Shown here piece after piece: positions 54,724 through 64,000 of a stretch of DNA of 64,000 bases. The position numbers were made by a program, and so were the translations under genes. The DNA is taken from assembly GCA_029204225.1 (NCBI GenBank), contig CM055107.1:14876900-14940899 (forward strand), in the 5' to 3' direction. Each line of letters begins with the position of its first letter. The stretch's first letter is position 1. The notes beneath the pieces are model-generated. The model had not been told where the DNA came from and searched no databases. It worked only from the letters and a program-made list of their open reading frames with translations. The DNA is from Diphasiastrum complanatum (taxonomy: Eukaryota; Streptophyta; Lycopodiopsida; Lycopodiales; Lycopodiaceae).

Positions 54724-57280
54724 TGTGAAAAGTTAAGATCCAATTGGATCTTGGATCTAGAAGTAATTTGGTTGCATAGCAATTTCGCTTTACATGTAAA
54801 ATCTTGACAATGTGAAGCTAGCTAGTATTGACAAATCAATGCATAAACATCTATGAATGTTAAAAATAAGATCACTTCAGCCTCTGATCTGAATCCCTGC
54901 AGCCATACACCAGTCCTTCACACGTGTGGAATCACCTATTACAAGCACATAAGCATCCTACACAAGCATACCATCAAATAACCATAAACATGGAGAATTA
55001 TGAAGAGAACATGACACAAGAGATGAAGACCTCTCTCCAAATGTGAGAGACCTGAATGAATTACTTTCTCCCTGGGAATACATCTATTTATAGCAGGTTC
55101 ACACGCCCTACCATCTCTCTCTAGAATGGACATTCATTCCTCTTGGTCTTAATTCCAACATTGTGACCAAATACAAAGGAAAACTTGTTCTACAAGCTAA
55201 GTAAGTTTAACTTTTGAGTTTTGGCCTCAAATTGCCAAATAAACTGAATGTGACTAGTTGACAATTTTCACACTCCCTCTTCAACTAGTTATAGCACACT
55301 ACTTTGATCCATCTTTACAATGATCTCTATCCTAAGAATAGACCTCCTCTCTTTGATCCTAATATGTACAAAATGAAAGGATTCATAATTGATATAGAGA
55401 ATAGTGTCCATATTGGATGTTTCACTATTTCTTACATCAATTTGATAGAAAAACTACATGAAGGAACAAATAGAAATATAATGAATGGATTCCTCCATGC
55501 ATCAACCTTTGGTTTCTCTGTAAAACACCAGCAAACATTTTTCAAAACAAAAGATCAAAATGATGAAAAACAATGTGACTAGTTTTCTCAAAACTTGACA
55601 GTTTCCACACATTGACAAAACATGTTCAAAAATACTTTACTTATCTAACTTCAGGTTTGAGCAATTTCATGTGAGAAAAGCAAAGTTTGTACCTGCCACA
55701 ACTTGCTTACCCTTCTCATCATATGTAAGCCTCCATGACTTTTGCCTTTGCCTTGAGGATCTTCTTGAGAAGTAGCTTGGAGTCAAAAAGTTTTTTTAAG
55801 ACATTCCAAGCTTCACTACATGATGTACACTTGCCAACAACCTCCTTAAGAAGTTAATTAGTGACATTCATTTTGATCATGTGAAGAGCTCTCTTAGCTC
55901 TTTTATCAAACCTCAATTGCTCTTGAGGTGCCAAAGGTCTTTCTTCCTCACGTAATACAATGTCCATCAACTCATTCATTTCAAGCAAGGATTCAATCCT
56001 AACTTTCCAAGTTGAATAGTTGCCAGAGGTTAACCTATCATTGCTTTCTAAGATGAAACCTCCATTAGTGGCCATGTCACAATGATGAATTCACTTCTTC
56101 AAACATGTTCCAATGCACAAAGCACTCACTTGAACCTATCAAGATGAAATCACAAAGATATGGAACTTCCTATGCCTCTCTTTCTCTCAACTATTCAACT
56201 AGCATGTAAACAAGCTTAACTCTTGATCAACTCTTGATCTCTCTTCAAAATAAAGGATTTAGAATCTGAAAGTACTTGCAAACGCTCTTCCTAAGATACC
56301 AAACCTATGGTAATAATGATCCATGGAAACTTAAAGAACTCACTAAGATCCAATCTTTTGAATGAAGCAAAAACTACACGCAAAACAAGTGATAATTTTT
56401 CATATTCACGGATCTTGCAACTTGTGCTATCATATGAGCCAAAAACAGTAAAGATCCGATATGTATGAATAAAAATTGGCCACCTACAACGATTTTACCC
56501 TTTGGATCATATAGATCCACCTTCTACAAGTGAAATGACAAGAAATCAAAGTTACACTACTCTAACTCTCACTAGAATTACTAGCGCCCTCCAAATTCTT
56601 ACTACAAATAGAAAATCAGCCAAATTTAGCTTCGGATAGCTCTGATACCATGTGAAAAGTTAAGATCCAAAAGGGTTTTCAAATTGGATCTTGGATCTAG
56701 AAGTAATTTGGTTGCAAGCAGTTTCGCTCTACATGTAGAATCTTGACAATGTGAAGCTAGTATTGACAAATCAATGCATAAACATCTATGAATGTTAGAA
56801 TAAGATCACTTCAGCCTCTGATCTAAATCCCTGCAGCCATACACCAGTCCTTCACACGTGTGGAATCACCTATTACAAGCACATAGCATCCTACACAAGC
56901 ATACTAGCAAATAACCATAAACATGGAGAATTATGAAGAGAACATGACACAAGAGATGAAGAACTCTCTCCAAATGTGAGAGACCTGAATGAATTACTTT
57001 CTCCCTGGAAATACATCTATTTATAGCAGGTTTCACACACCCTACCATCTCTCTCTAGAATGGACATTCGTTCCTCTTGGTCTTAATTCCAACATTGTGA
57101 CCAAATACAAAGGAAAACTTGTTCTACAAGCTAAGTGGGTCTAATGCGAATTTGGTTCCACCAAATACTTTCCAAAAAATAACTAAATATATTATTATTT
57201 AAACTTAGAAACATTTGGCTACATTTAACTTTGAGTTTTGGCCACAAATTGCCAAATAAAACTAGTTGACAATTTTCACA
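54724..57280 (-). mobile_element. Non-autonomous Ty1/copia element inserted in D integrase
   Basis: The LTRs (54724-55272, 549 bp; 56651-57280, 630 bp) start TGTGAAAAGTTAAG and end ATTTTCACA. The target duplication ACCAA is at 54719-54723 and 57281-57285. On the minus strand the 5' LTR (57280-56651) is followed immediately by PBS TGGTATCAGAGC (56639-56650), a Gag fragment, and a PPT-like AAGAGGGAG (about 55273-55281) before the 3' LTR. No RT or integrase is present. The 3' LTR lacks about 80 bp found in the 5' LTR. Confidence 0.9.
55690..56075 (-). pseudogene. Copia Gag fragment
   Basis: The ATG at 56075 gives MATNGGFILESNDRLTSGNY followed by STWKVRIESLLEMNELMDIV, the N-terminus typical of plant copia Gag (DUF4219/UBN2-type). 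A TAA at 55854-55856 interrupts it. The same frame continues LLKEVVGKCTSCSEAWNVLK and KKLFDSKLLLKKILKAK before decaying near 55700. No zinc knuckle or pol follows in the element. Confidence 0.75.
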
Positions 57281-57285
57281 ACCAA

Positions 57286-57716
57286 CACTTCTTTGGCAAG
57301 AATATTTCAGAACCTTATTAGTAGCCTCTGCTTGTCCATTCGCACGAGGATAATAAGAAGTAAAGATTTTATGCACAGTCTTAAACACATACGTAAGTTA
57401 TGATATAATGTCGTTCACAAAATGCTTATCCCTATCAGAGATGATTTCCTATGGACAGCCAAAACGTGTAATAATATGATAAAAAATAAATGCAACTGTA
57501 CTTTTAGTTGAGTTATGTCTCAAAGCTTGAGCTTCTGCCCACTTAGTAGCATAATCAGTAGCCACAATAATGTAAGAATGACCAAGTGTAGACACAAGAG
57601 AAATCCTGCATCTGAAAAGGCTCCACCGGTTGTAAAGGAATCAAAGGAAAATCCATTGACGCCTTCCCTGTTGCGTGACAAGCATCACATCGTTTACAAT
57701 AATCTGCCACATCTTT
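57286..57716 (-). pseudogene. Element D integrase catalytic core, broken
   Basis: The minus strand keeps IISDRDKHFVNDI (second catalytic Asp, about 57410-57450) and YYPRANGQAEATNKVLK (catalytic Glu, about 57300-57345). A stop and frame changes occur around 57390 and 57450-57700. The core is cut by the copia insertion at 57280. Confidence 0.75.
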
Positions 57717-58528
57717 CAAGTCGGCCACCAAAACCCTGCCTGCAAAATTTTTCGAGTCGTAATATCGGCCGCAAAATGACCGCCCGCCAAACCAGTATGA
57801 ACTGCCTCAATAATCCGTTGTGTATCTTTAGACAACAAACAACGACGTAATATGCCATCCTGACCTCGTTTATACCATTGACCATCACTCAAAATAAAAT
57901 TTCGTGCTTTCCAAAGTAATTGACAGCTCTGAATTTTCTTGGAATGCGTAGGAAATGCCCCTTTTGAAAATAAATTAAACATATTCTCATAACATGTATC
58001 CAATACAAAGTCTAATGCAAACAAATTAGCATCAGACATCTCATTGACTCCTCCATCCATGGTGCCAGTAGAAATGCGAGACAACTGATCCGCAACAGTG
58101 TGAAAGCATCCAAGGCAAATGCGAATATCAAAAGTAAACTCCTGAAGTAAGAATACCCAACGAGCAATTCTCTTAGTAATAAGCGGCTTATTAATAATAT
58201 AAAACAACAATTGGTGATCCATAAACACAACAAATTTATTATCCAATAGAAAATGGTGAAATTTATGAAGTGCAAAGATTAAACTCAAAGCCTCCCGCTC
58301 TGTAGTGGAATAATTTCTTTCAGCTGGAGTAAGAATCTTACTAGCACAGTAAATAAGATGATCATAACCTTTATCCGCACTTGGCTGTGCCAAAACCACA
58401 CCAGCAATGACCTGTGAAGCATCAACATGAATATGAAAAGGTTGACTCCAGTCAGGTGGCTGCAAAACCGGGGCATTAATTAGCACATTAATAAATTTTT
58501 TGAAAGCTTTATAGTGCCGAATTGTCAC
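57694..58528 (-). pseudogene. Element D RNase H and integrase zinc-binding region
   Basis: A 270-codon open stretch has RNase H with HVDASQVIAGVVLAQ, TEREALSLIFALHKF and the MDHQLLFYIINKP segment. A Tat-like linker leads to ADQLSRIST. The integrase H2C2 zinc finger region follows (ILRRCLLSKDTQRIIEAVHT, GGHFAADITTRKILQ, ending GFWWPT). The domain order is standard for Ty3/gypsy. RNase H acidic residues are visible. Confidence 0.85.
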
Positions 58529-59240
58529 CCTGTACAGTGTAAACCATGCCTTTCTTTAAGACTTCATAGAGTAGATAAGACCTATCCGCATAACAGTAAA
58601 TATATCGTCGATGATACCCTGTCATGCCCAAGAATGTCTGCATCGCCTTCACATTCTTAGGATAACGCATATTCTTAATCACTTCAATCTTAGCAGGATC
58701 AATAGACAAACCTTCCAAAAAATACAATTTGTCCTAACAAAGCCCCCTTCTTACACAAAAAGTACATTTATCGGGTAACATTTTTGAAAACATTTATCTA
58801 GATCTCTAAATGATCTATCTCGCGTCACCATAGATATAAAAATCATCCAGAAAGATTTTCATAAACTTGTCCAGATAGTCATAGAAGGCTTTAGTCATGA
58901 CTTTATGGAAAGCAACATGTGCATTACATAAACCAAACGACGTAACTTTGTAAGCATCTCATGGTTCTTTTTCAGCAATCTGTATTTGATTGTAAGCCGA
59001 AAAGCTATCCAAGAAACTATACAATTCATGTCCAACAACATCATCAAGGATTTTTTCTATAAGTGGTAAAGGAAAATGATCCTTAATAATGAATGAATTG
59101 AGCTTACGATAGTCTACACATACCCGTAAATTACCATTTTTCTTCAGAACAATTGGACTCATCCAAGGACTATAATCAATAGCATAGATAAATCCTACTT
59201 TTACCAATTTATCAATTTCAGACCAAAACACGCTCAACAT
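58509..59240 (-). pseudogene. Element D reverse transcriptase
   Basis: The minus-strand RT has WMSPIVLKKNGNLRVCVDYR and KLNSFIIKDHFPLPLIEKIL (59060-59160), SFLDSFSAYNQIQIAEKEP ending near 58959, the catalytic KIFLDDFYIYGD (58835-58860), and GLSIDPAKIEVIKNM / QTFLGMTGYHRRYI (58600-58720). Frames change at about 58960, 58740 and 58520, and single stops occur. The FLDD variant of YxDD is common in the Tat/Athila group. Confidence 0.85.
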
Positions 59241-59738
59241 GCTTAGGGTTCATACGATAACGTTGCTGACGTATCGGCTTAGCATCAATAGCTATATCAA
59301 TGGTGTGCTCAAATATTTCTTTAGGCACCCCTCGAAGCTCATCGTAGGACCATGCCAAAATCCCTTGTATTTCTGAAAAAGTTGCATAGCTTGAGCAATA
59401 AATTCTGGACTCCGTTCTGCTGACATGGACACATACTTAGGATCATCAATCGTTTCAAGATTAATACGCATCATATCCTCTCGAGCAATACGCGTAGGAC
59501 TGAGACGTGCATGTTTTCCCTTCAGAGTACAAGACTCCTCAATAGCCTCAGAAAAACTTTTAGACCACTGAGAAACATTCCCATCTTCAGCCTTATCTTC
59601 ACCCTTGAGAAAATACTTAGTATCCGAAGGAATGATCGGCTGATCACCCACATCATTAGAAGCACTGGTTACAATAAAAAAAATTAACCACTTTCGACAA
59701 ATGTACCTCCCCCACTAGAACGCAATCAGAAAATAAAA
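59241..59738 (-). pseudogene. Element D PR-RT linker region
   Basis: An open stretch (59292-59651) encodes an acidic/basic linker including TRIAREDMMRINLETIDDPK and AQAMQLFQKYKGFWHGPTMS, the typical segment just before RT in Tat-like elements (the region with AF.W...MPG). It is followed out of frame by the RT start. Confidence 0.6.
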
Positions 59739-60214
59739 TCATAATAAGTAAATCTTCTTCAGATCGTCCGTCGTAGGCGTAAACAATAAGTGATCAACCG
59801 TTTCAACACCCACCGGCCGAGCATTCGGTTGCTCTCTTTCACGATGCGTTTGCAATAGTATTTTACGTCCTTCAGACGTAATAGACAAAACGCCCGTAGA
59901 CCAATCATGCACAACTTTTGCTGTACGTAACCAAGGACGACCCAAAAGAATCGGATAAGCATCCTCTCCCATGGGTAATCTCGTAATCACAAAATTCAGT
60001 AGAAACGTCAAATTCTTAATATGTACTGGTACTTGCCGAATTTCTCCCACCAGTGAATCTCTCGTAATGACCAACTTGCTGTTATGTAAAGGTATATTGG
60101 TAATATTTTCATACATCTCTTCGACATAATATTTACACGAGCTCCACCATCAATTTGGACATTCTGAATCAGAACTTCTAATGTAGGAACAATATTTTGC
60201 TCAACTGATTCCAC
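59739..60214 (-). pseudogene. Element D protease
   Basis: Two overlapping frames carry IDGGARVNIMSKR (active-site region; the usual D-S/T-G is D-G-G here, as in many Tat/Athila proteases) near 60130-60150, and ILLGRPWLRTAKVVHDWSTG (about 59910-59960), the conserved ILGRPWL end. One frameshift separates them near 60110. Confidence 0.75.
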
Positions 60215-60745
60215 AATAGTATGAACAAGTATAGTAGTTTCAGATCGTGATTGCGGTACTCCAAGTACTCCTGGTAATTTGGCCTTAATGGAGGATAAAA
60301 AGCAATTTGTATCAACTGTCTCACTGTTACCTAAAATTTAAAATTATTAACGAACTCAACAATCTGATCAGATACAATGTCCACCAATTTTCTAGAGGAT
60401 TGTGGCCCTGGATGTGATTTCTGTAACAACTCCTGTGTTGTAGCAGTAAGATGACATAATTCATCTTGTGAATTGATGATGAAGGTACATGAGAACTACT
60501 GCTATTGCCAATATGAATTCCTTCATCAATTCGCTCCTTACCCTTATGTTGTGTTCTTGTCACTGCAGTAACATCAGCCAAAATTGGCTCCTCCACCGTA
60601 ATACTTTGTACCGGTGCTTGTTCTTCTTGCTGAATCGGTGCTGCTTGTGTCTGATTTTGATTAGCTGCATTGTTATTATCATTTGGCATAAAATTCACTC
60701 ATGGTGGTGGTAAAACTTGCTGCTCGTAGCACACTCGCGATAATA
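60215..60745 (-). pseudogene. Element D Gag-PR linker
   Basis: Gln/Asn-rich open sequence at 60327-60698 (NANQNQTQAAPIQQEEQAPV type) fits the disordered linker between nucleocapsid and protease. There is no catalytic motif. Confidence 0.55.
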
Positions 60746-60957
60746 CTATGCACAATTGAAATAACGATGACCTAATTGATGAAAAAAATTACAAACGTCA
60801 TCTGGCAAGTCTGGACGATAACAAGTTTGTCTTTGAAAAGGCCGTTGAAAACCTTGCTGCTGACCTTGTTGCTGTCGTGGTTGTGCCGCAAACACACCCG
60901 TGGTGCGTAAAGCTTGCACTCTCCGGCAGTTATTAGTCCACCAGTGATTGTACATAT
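60746..60957 (-). pseudogene. Element D nucleocapsid fragment
   Basis: The minus strand reads a Gln-rich stretch (QQQGQQQGFQRPFQRQ) and CNFFHQLGHRYFNC, a degenerate CCHC zinc knuckle with Phe in place of the second Cys. The solo LTR at 60958 interrupts it upstream. Confidence 0.65.
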
Positions 60958-61594
60958 TGTGAAAATAGACAAATAATGGCTTGATAGATTCATATTTTAT
61001 TGTACATAATGTATTTCACATGTGTGAGAGCATGTTCCCATGTTTGAAGAATAGACTTAGGACCGTTAGACCAAAAATATTTGAGTTACATAGGTCATAT
61101 GGTCGAGTTACCTAGAAACTAGGTCTTAGGTCCAAAAATCTAGGAATTTGGTAGGTTGGTCTACCAAACTTGGTGGTTGGCTAATTTAGCATGAGTTAGG
61201 CTAGTTTGGCCTACCTGCTCAACCAGTCGTGGAGGAGTGATGATCCATTTGTATACATATCATAGAGGATCAATCATAAAATCAAGCATTTGAGATCTAA
61301 AGTTGGAGAAGAGTAGAATTGTAGTATCACTCATTTGTATTGTGATTTTGTGCATTGAATGCAATCTAAAGTTAGAGTATTTGTTCCTCTGATATTTGGC
61401 CATACAGGGACAGGTTTTCACACGTGTGGATCTGGCCTACACCTATTTTGATTTTGCATTGATTGTTCTTACTTTGTTTAGTGCTAAATTGCCATTCTAG
61501 ATCTAGTTTTACAATAGAATGATTAAGCAAGTATCCAATCACCTTTAAGGATCTTTTGTAGATCCATTTCAGGTCCTAAACTTTATTTTTCACA
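60958..61594 (-). mobile_element. Copia-type solo LTR in element D gag
   Basis: This 637-bp block starts TGTGAAAATAG and ends TATTTTTCACA, the same tips as the copia LTRs at 54724 and 56651, and shares a CACACGTGTGGA box with them. Flanks CATAT (60953-60957) and CATGT (61595-61599) differ at one base, consistent with an aged 5-bp target duplication. Gag sequence continues on both sides. Strand is inferred from LTR similarity. Confidence 0.7.
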
Positions 61595-61599
61595 CATGT

Positions 61600-62389
61600 T
61601 ACAAATCACACAATACATCGTAGAGTTGGGACATTCTTGAGAATGATGCCCGTCCTATTACAATTTCTACAAAATTTCACCCCTGAAGAATGAAATTCAG
61701 TAGTGACTAGATCCTCTTCTTTTTTACCTCCTTTTGAGTTAACTTTGTCTTTTTTTTTTATGCTTCTTAGTTTTAACATCCTCCTCTGAAGATGAAGAAA
61801 CATAGTAGGAGCTTCCAGAACTACTGTCTTCCGATGTGGAATCAGAATCAGAATCAGAAGAACCACCATGTCAATTACGTCTTCGATGATGATGATGATG
61901 ATATTTCTTCTGTGTTTCTTCCTCTTCCAACTGACGAGTTGCATCAACAATACATTCCAATGTTCTGCCAGTCATAGAAGTAGTACCTCTTCGCAGTACT
62001 TTATGCAAACCATGACGAAAATACTTAACTCGCTTTTAATCAAATAAAGGCTCTTGAAACCTTTTCTCTAGCACTTATAAAGCGTTGAACATAAGCCAAC
62101 ACATCTTCTTCTTCTTCTGTTTGATCACTTGCAATCTGTCCAGACTGAGAATACCATTGTAATGCATTAGCTTTCAAGGTAGTAGGAAATAATTCCAATT
62201 TCCTGACATCCTCGACCTCTCTATTTTCTTGGCAAACTGTCAGAAACTGATGTATATGCATATCATGATCCTCACATTTCTTCCCTTTTCGAAAAATAGC
62301 AGCACCTGTACGTCCAAATATCACATGATCATTTACTCAATCACACTTGGGTGACTCGAATCTGAAGCACTAGCCAAACTCTTACTCAT
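61600..62389 (-). pseudogene. Element D Gag
   Basis: The ATG at 62389 (MSKSLASASDS) starts a frame that stops after 18 codons. In another frame, 62040-62324 encodes the capsid-like domain (DHDMHIHQFLTVCQENREVE, LFPTTLKANALQWYS, QRFISAREKV), matching the Retrotrans_gag pattern. Further on, KFCRNCNRTG (about 61630-61660) is a zinc knuckle that has lost its His and last Cys. Several frameshifts are present. Confidence 0.75.
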
Positions 62390-62482
62390 CTCGAAATTAT
62401 AAATTGGCAATTCAACCCAAAGCTGAAAATCTTCCTGATCCGAGATACACAAATTTTTTTAATCAATCAAGCAAGAACCCTT

Positions 62483-62503
62483 CGTCCCGGGGCGACGGAA
62501 CCA
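62483..62503 (-). other. Possible primer binding site of element D
   Basis: On the minus strand TGGTTCCGTCGCCCCGG lies six bases after an LTR-like CA end and upstream of gag. A PBS starting TGG is expected here, and its complement ends in ACCA like a tRNA 3' end. The primer tRNA is not identified, and it is not the initiator Met used by the LTR-A/B families. Confidence 0.45.
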
Positions 62504-62509
62504 AAAAGG

Positions 62510-63397
62510 TGTTAAGGGGTAAAATGGTTACCACCCTGAACAGCTTGAGTAGACCGGGGTTTACAGTATGTCCATTATTGTACAAACTAATGGATCTAAC
62601 TCAATGACAATTTGTAAAATCAACAACTAATCGAACATGTGGAGAATATTGTTAACCCTCACAATGTAAACATTCCATAAAACATACCCACAAAATAGTA
62701 ACAATTGAAAACCATCTTTATTAATAAAGAAATCCAATAACAGTACGTTCCACAAATGGGTCTTATGCAAGGTGATTCCTTCTTGCTGCCAACAGAACAT
62801 AAACTATCATTAAGTTTACAATTACTAACTCTCACCCTTCAAAATAATCGCTCCATATAACATTAGACTAGTTAAAACACAGACCCCTGTTATTACGTCC
62901 CCAATAATCCACAATTGAGATAGAGCTGCATGAACCCCAAGGAAGGCTACAGTAGACAAAACCGTCCTCGATCAAATACCGATCTAGCCCCCAAGCAATC
63001 CAGGAGGTTGGCAAATCACATTAGACGCGCTTTCCATTCCAACAACATAATGACTGCAAGACTCTCAATGATCCCCATAGACACGGGTGAGGGTATATAT
63101 AGAGAATAGAGCACACCTCACCTGCCCATGCAAGGAATCCACATGGAAGCCAACTAACCGATCCTACCAACCTCCCATGCATGCCTACCGCATGTAAGGA
63201 CACCTATCCCATAATAGCCTAGACCCATGCAAAAGCACCATGTACACTCACACCCATACATGAGTGCAACACATATGCCAATCCCGCATGCAAGTGGTCA
63301 ATCGACCCCAAGGCCTAACTGACTATTATCCGAGGTAGATACGGTCCTAACGTCCAAAGTACCCAATAACAGTCCAAACTCCGTTAGGGCCATGCCA
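62510..63397 (-). mobile_element. LTR-like block between D and the next element
   Basis: On the minus strand it runs from TGGCATGGCCC (63397, directly after a G8 polypurine tract) to CCCCTTAACA (62510), 888 bp with TG...CA ends. It has a TATATATA box (about 63093-63100) and an AATAAA signal (about 62717-62722) in sensible U3-R-U5 order. It could be the 5' LTR of D, the 3' LTR of the chromovirus at 63426, or both by recombination. No target duplication is seen. Confidence 0.45.
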
Positions 63398-63437
63398 TTT
63401 CCCCCCCCTTATTTAAGTTCTGACCTCAGAACTTAAA
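63398..63437 (-). other. Polypurine tract and hairpin of second chromovirus
   Basis: On the minus strand a 26-bp near-perfect palindrome (63412-63437, core AAGTTCTGACCTCAGAACTT) overlaps the integrase stop codon. It is followed by AAGGGGGGGGAAA (63398-63410), the probable PPT. Confidence 0.6.
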
Positions 63438-64000
63438 GTCAGGGAAGCTCCTCTTTAGATTACCGTCTAGTTCCCATGAATCATCATCATTAGGATGTCC
63501 TCTCCAGTGAACCAGATGCTCAATAACCTCCTGATTTCGCAATTGTTTGGAATTCAGTCGGATAAGTCTTCAAATGAATCCATACCTTTACCAGAACCAA
63601 GGTGATTTCCTTCATGTAAACTCATCTTCAGACGAATAACATGAAAGACAGGATGAGCCTTGATCTCGTCCGGTAAATCTAGCTGGTAAGCTAAAGGTTC
63701 AATCTTTTTCAAGATTTTATACGGTCCACTATAACGGGCGGACAACTTGTAATCTTACCGGTACACATTACTTTTAAATCTTTCAGAATTCTAAGATATA
63801 CTCAATCTCCAACTTGAAACTCCAAGGGCAATCTTTTCAAATTAGCAAAATGTCGAACCCGGTCCTGGGCACTCTGCACATATCCCGAGTTAACTGTACT
63901 ATCTCATGCATTTCTCACAAGAAATCGGCTACGTTTTTAACTGTGATCGACTCAGTTTCAACCGTTATCGGAGATCGAGGTTGAAATCCGTATATAAGCA
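63426..64000 (-). pseudogene. E: chromovirus integrase C-terminus with chromodomain (partial)
   Basis: On the minus strand the frame enters from beyond the window. It contains the GPY module (SARYSGPYKILKKIEPLAYQ, LDLPDEIKAHPVFHV at 63620-63745) and, after a frame change near 63560, the chromodomain LRNQEVIEHLVHWRGHPNDD with DSWE. It ends SFPDFKF at the TGA at 63426-63428. The layout matches plant chromoviral integrases. The frame change indicates decay. It is a different family from LTR-A, whose chromodomain stub is at 17071-17295. Confidence 0.8.

Larger units (their letters stand above)
54126..62389 (-). mobile_element. D: decayed Tat/Athila-like Ty3/gypsy element
   Basis: On the minus strand, Gag, protease, RT, RNase H and integrase follow in Ty3/gypsy order over about 8.3 kb, including a 2.56-kb copia insertion and a 0.64-kb solo LTR. 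RNase H with the MDHQLLFYIINKP type motif, a protease reading IDGGARVNIMS and lack of a chromodomain point to the Tat/Athila side rather than chromoviruses. Frameshifts and stops separate nearly all domains, so it is inactive. Its 3' LTR is not found. Confidence 0.8.

Noticed and set aside
61606-61950. Ile-rich 114-codon protein as a separate gene
   Set aside because: Part of the decayed Gag region of element D. The Ile run comes from a (GAT)n stretch read in the wrong frame.

Overview
The window is nuclear DNA from a land plant. Almost all of it is LTR retrotransposons, nested, tandemly rearranged and decayed. I see no bacterial operon, rRNA gene, CRISPR array or complete single-copy host gene. 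The plant assignment rests on the plant-type initiator-tRNA-Met primer binding site TGGTATCAGAGCC, chromodomain-bearing Ty3/gypsy integrases, Ty1/copia Gag and RT fragments, a short tRNA-derived SINE, and GT-AG introns in two gene-like regions. The species cannot be fixed from sequence alone.

Region 1 (about 1-10630, minus strand) is a head-to-tail array of three damaged Ty3/gypsy units that share an LTR (LTR-A, about 920 bp, TGTTGTAAAG...GCGCAACA). Each unit runs LTR, PBS, leader, protease, reverse transcriptase and lacks Gag. Only the unit nearest position 1 keeps RNase H and integrase.

Region 2 (about 10631-42221) mixes two LTR families. LTR-A elements on the plus strand (A1 11163-16319, A3 24667-28766) encode only Gag plus protease. 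A2 (15401-18076) is a deletion derivative keeping a chromodomain stub. LTR-B elements (LTR about 1.2 kb, TGTTGTAAAGCTACC...GCGCTACA; B1 20665-24596, B2 28767-33754, B3 34972-38995 and inverted B4 38994-42221) have no recognisable protein genes, but share PBS, leader, pre-PPT hairpin and LTR tips with family A. They look like non-autonomous (LARD-type) passengers. B3 and B4 form a large inverted repeat. A SINE with an 11-bp target duplication sits in an LTR-B fragment at 34.75 kb.

Region 3 (about 42222-54125) is more AT-rich and less repetitive. It holds a Ty1/copia pol remnant, (CT)n and (GA)n microsatellites, a plus-strand spliced gene-like segment (45213-46742), an Ulp1-like (C48) cysteine-protease pseudogene (47772-49602), and a minus-strand multi-exon coding region of unknown identity (about 50860-53789). 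A perfect solo LTR-A with a 5-bp target duplication (52593-53512) lies in one of its introns.

Region 4 (54126-64000, minus strand) is a decayed Tat/Athila-like Ty3/gypsy element. A 2.56-kb non-autonomous copia element is inserted in its integrase and a copia-type solo LTR in its gag. An LTR-like block follows, then the integrase C-terminus and chromodomain of another chromovirus that runs off the window.

As a system, no element here has a complete coding set. The LTR-A family is split into Gag-PR-only and PR-RT(-INT)-only derivatives, and LTR-B keeps only cis signals, so movement of any of these would have needed proteins supplied in trans.
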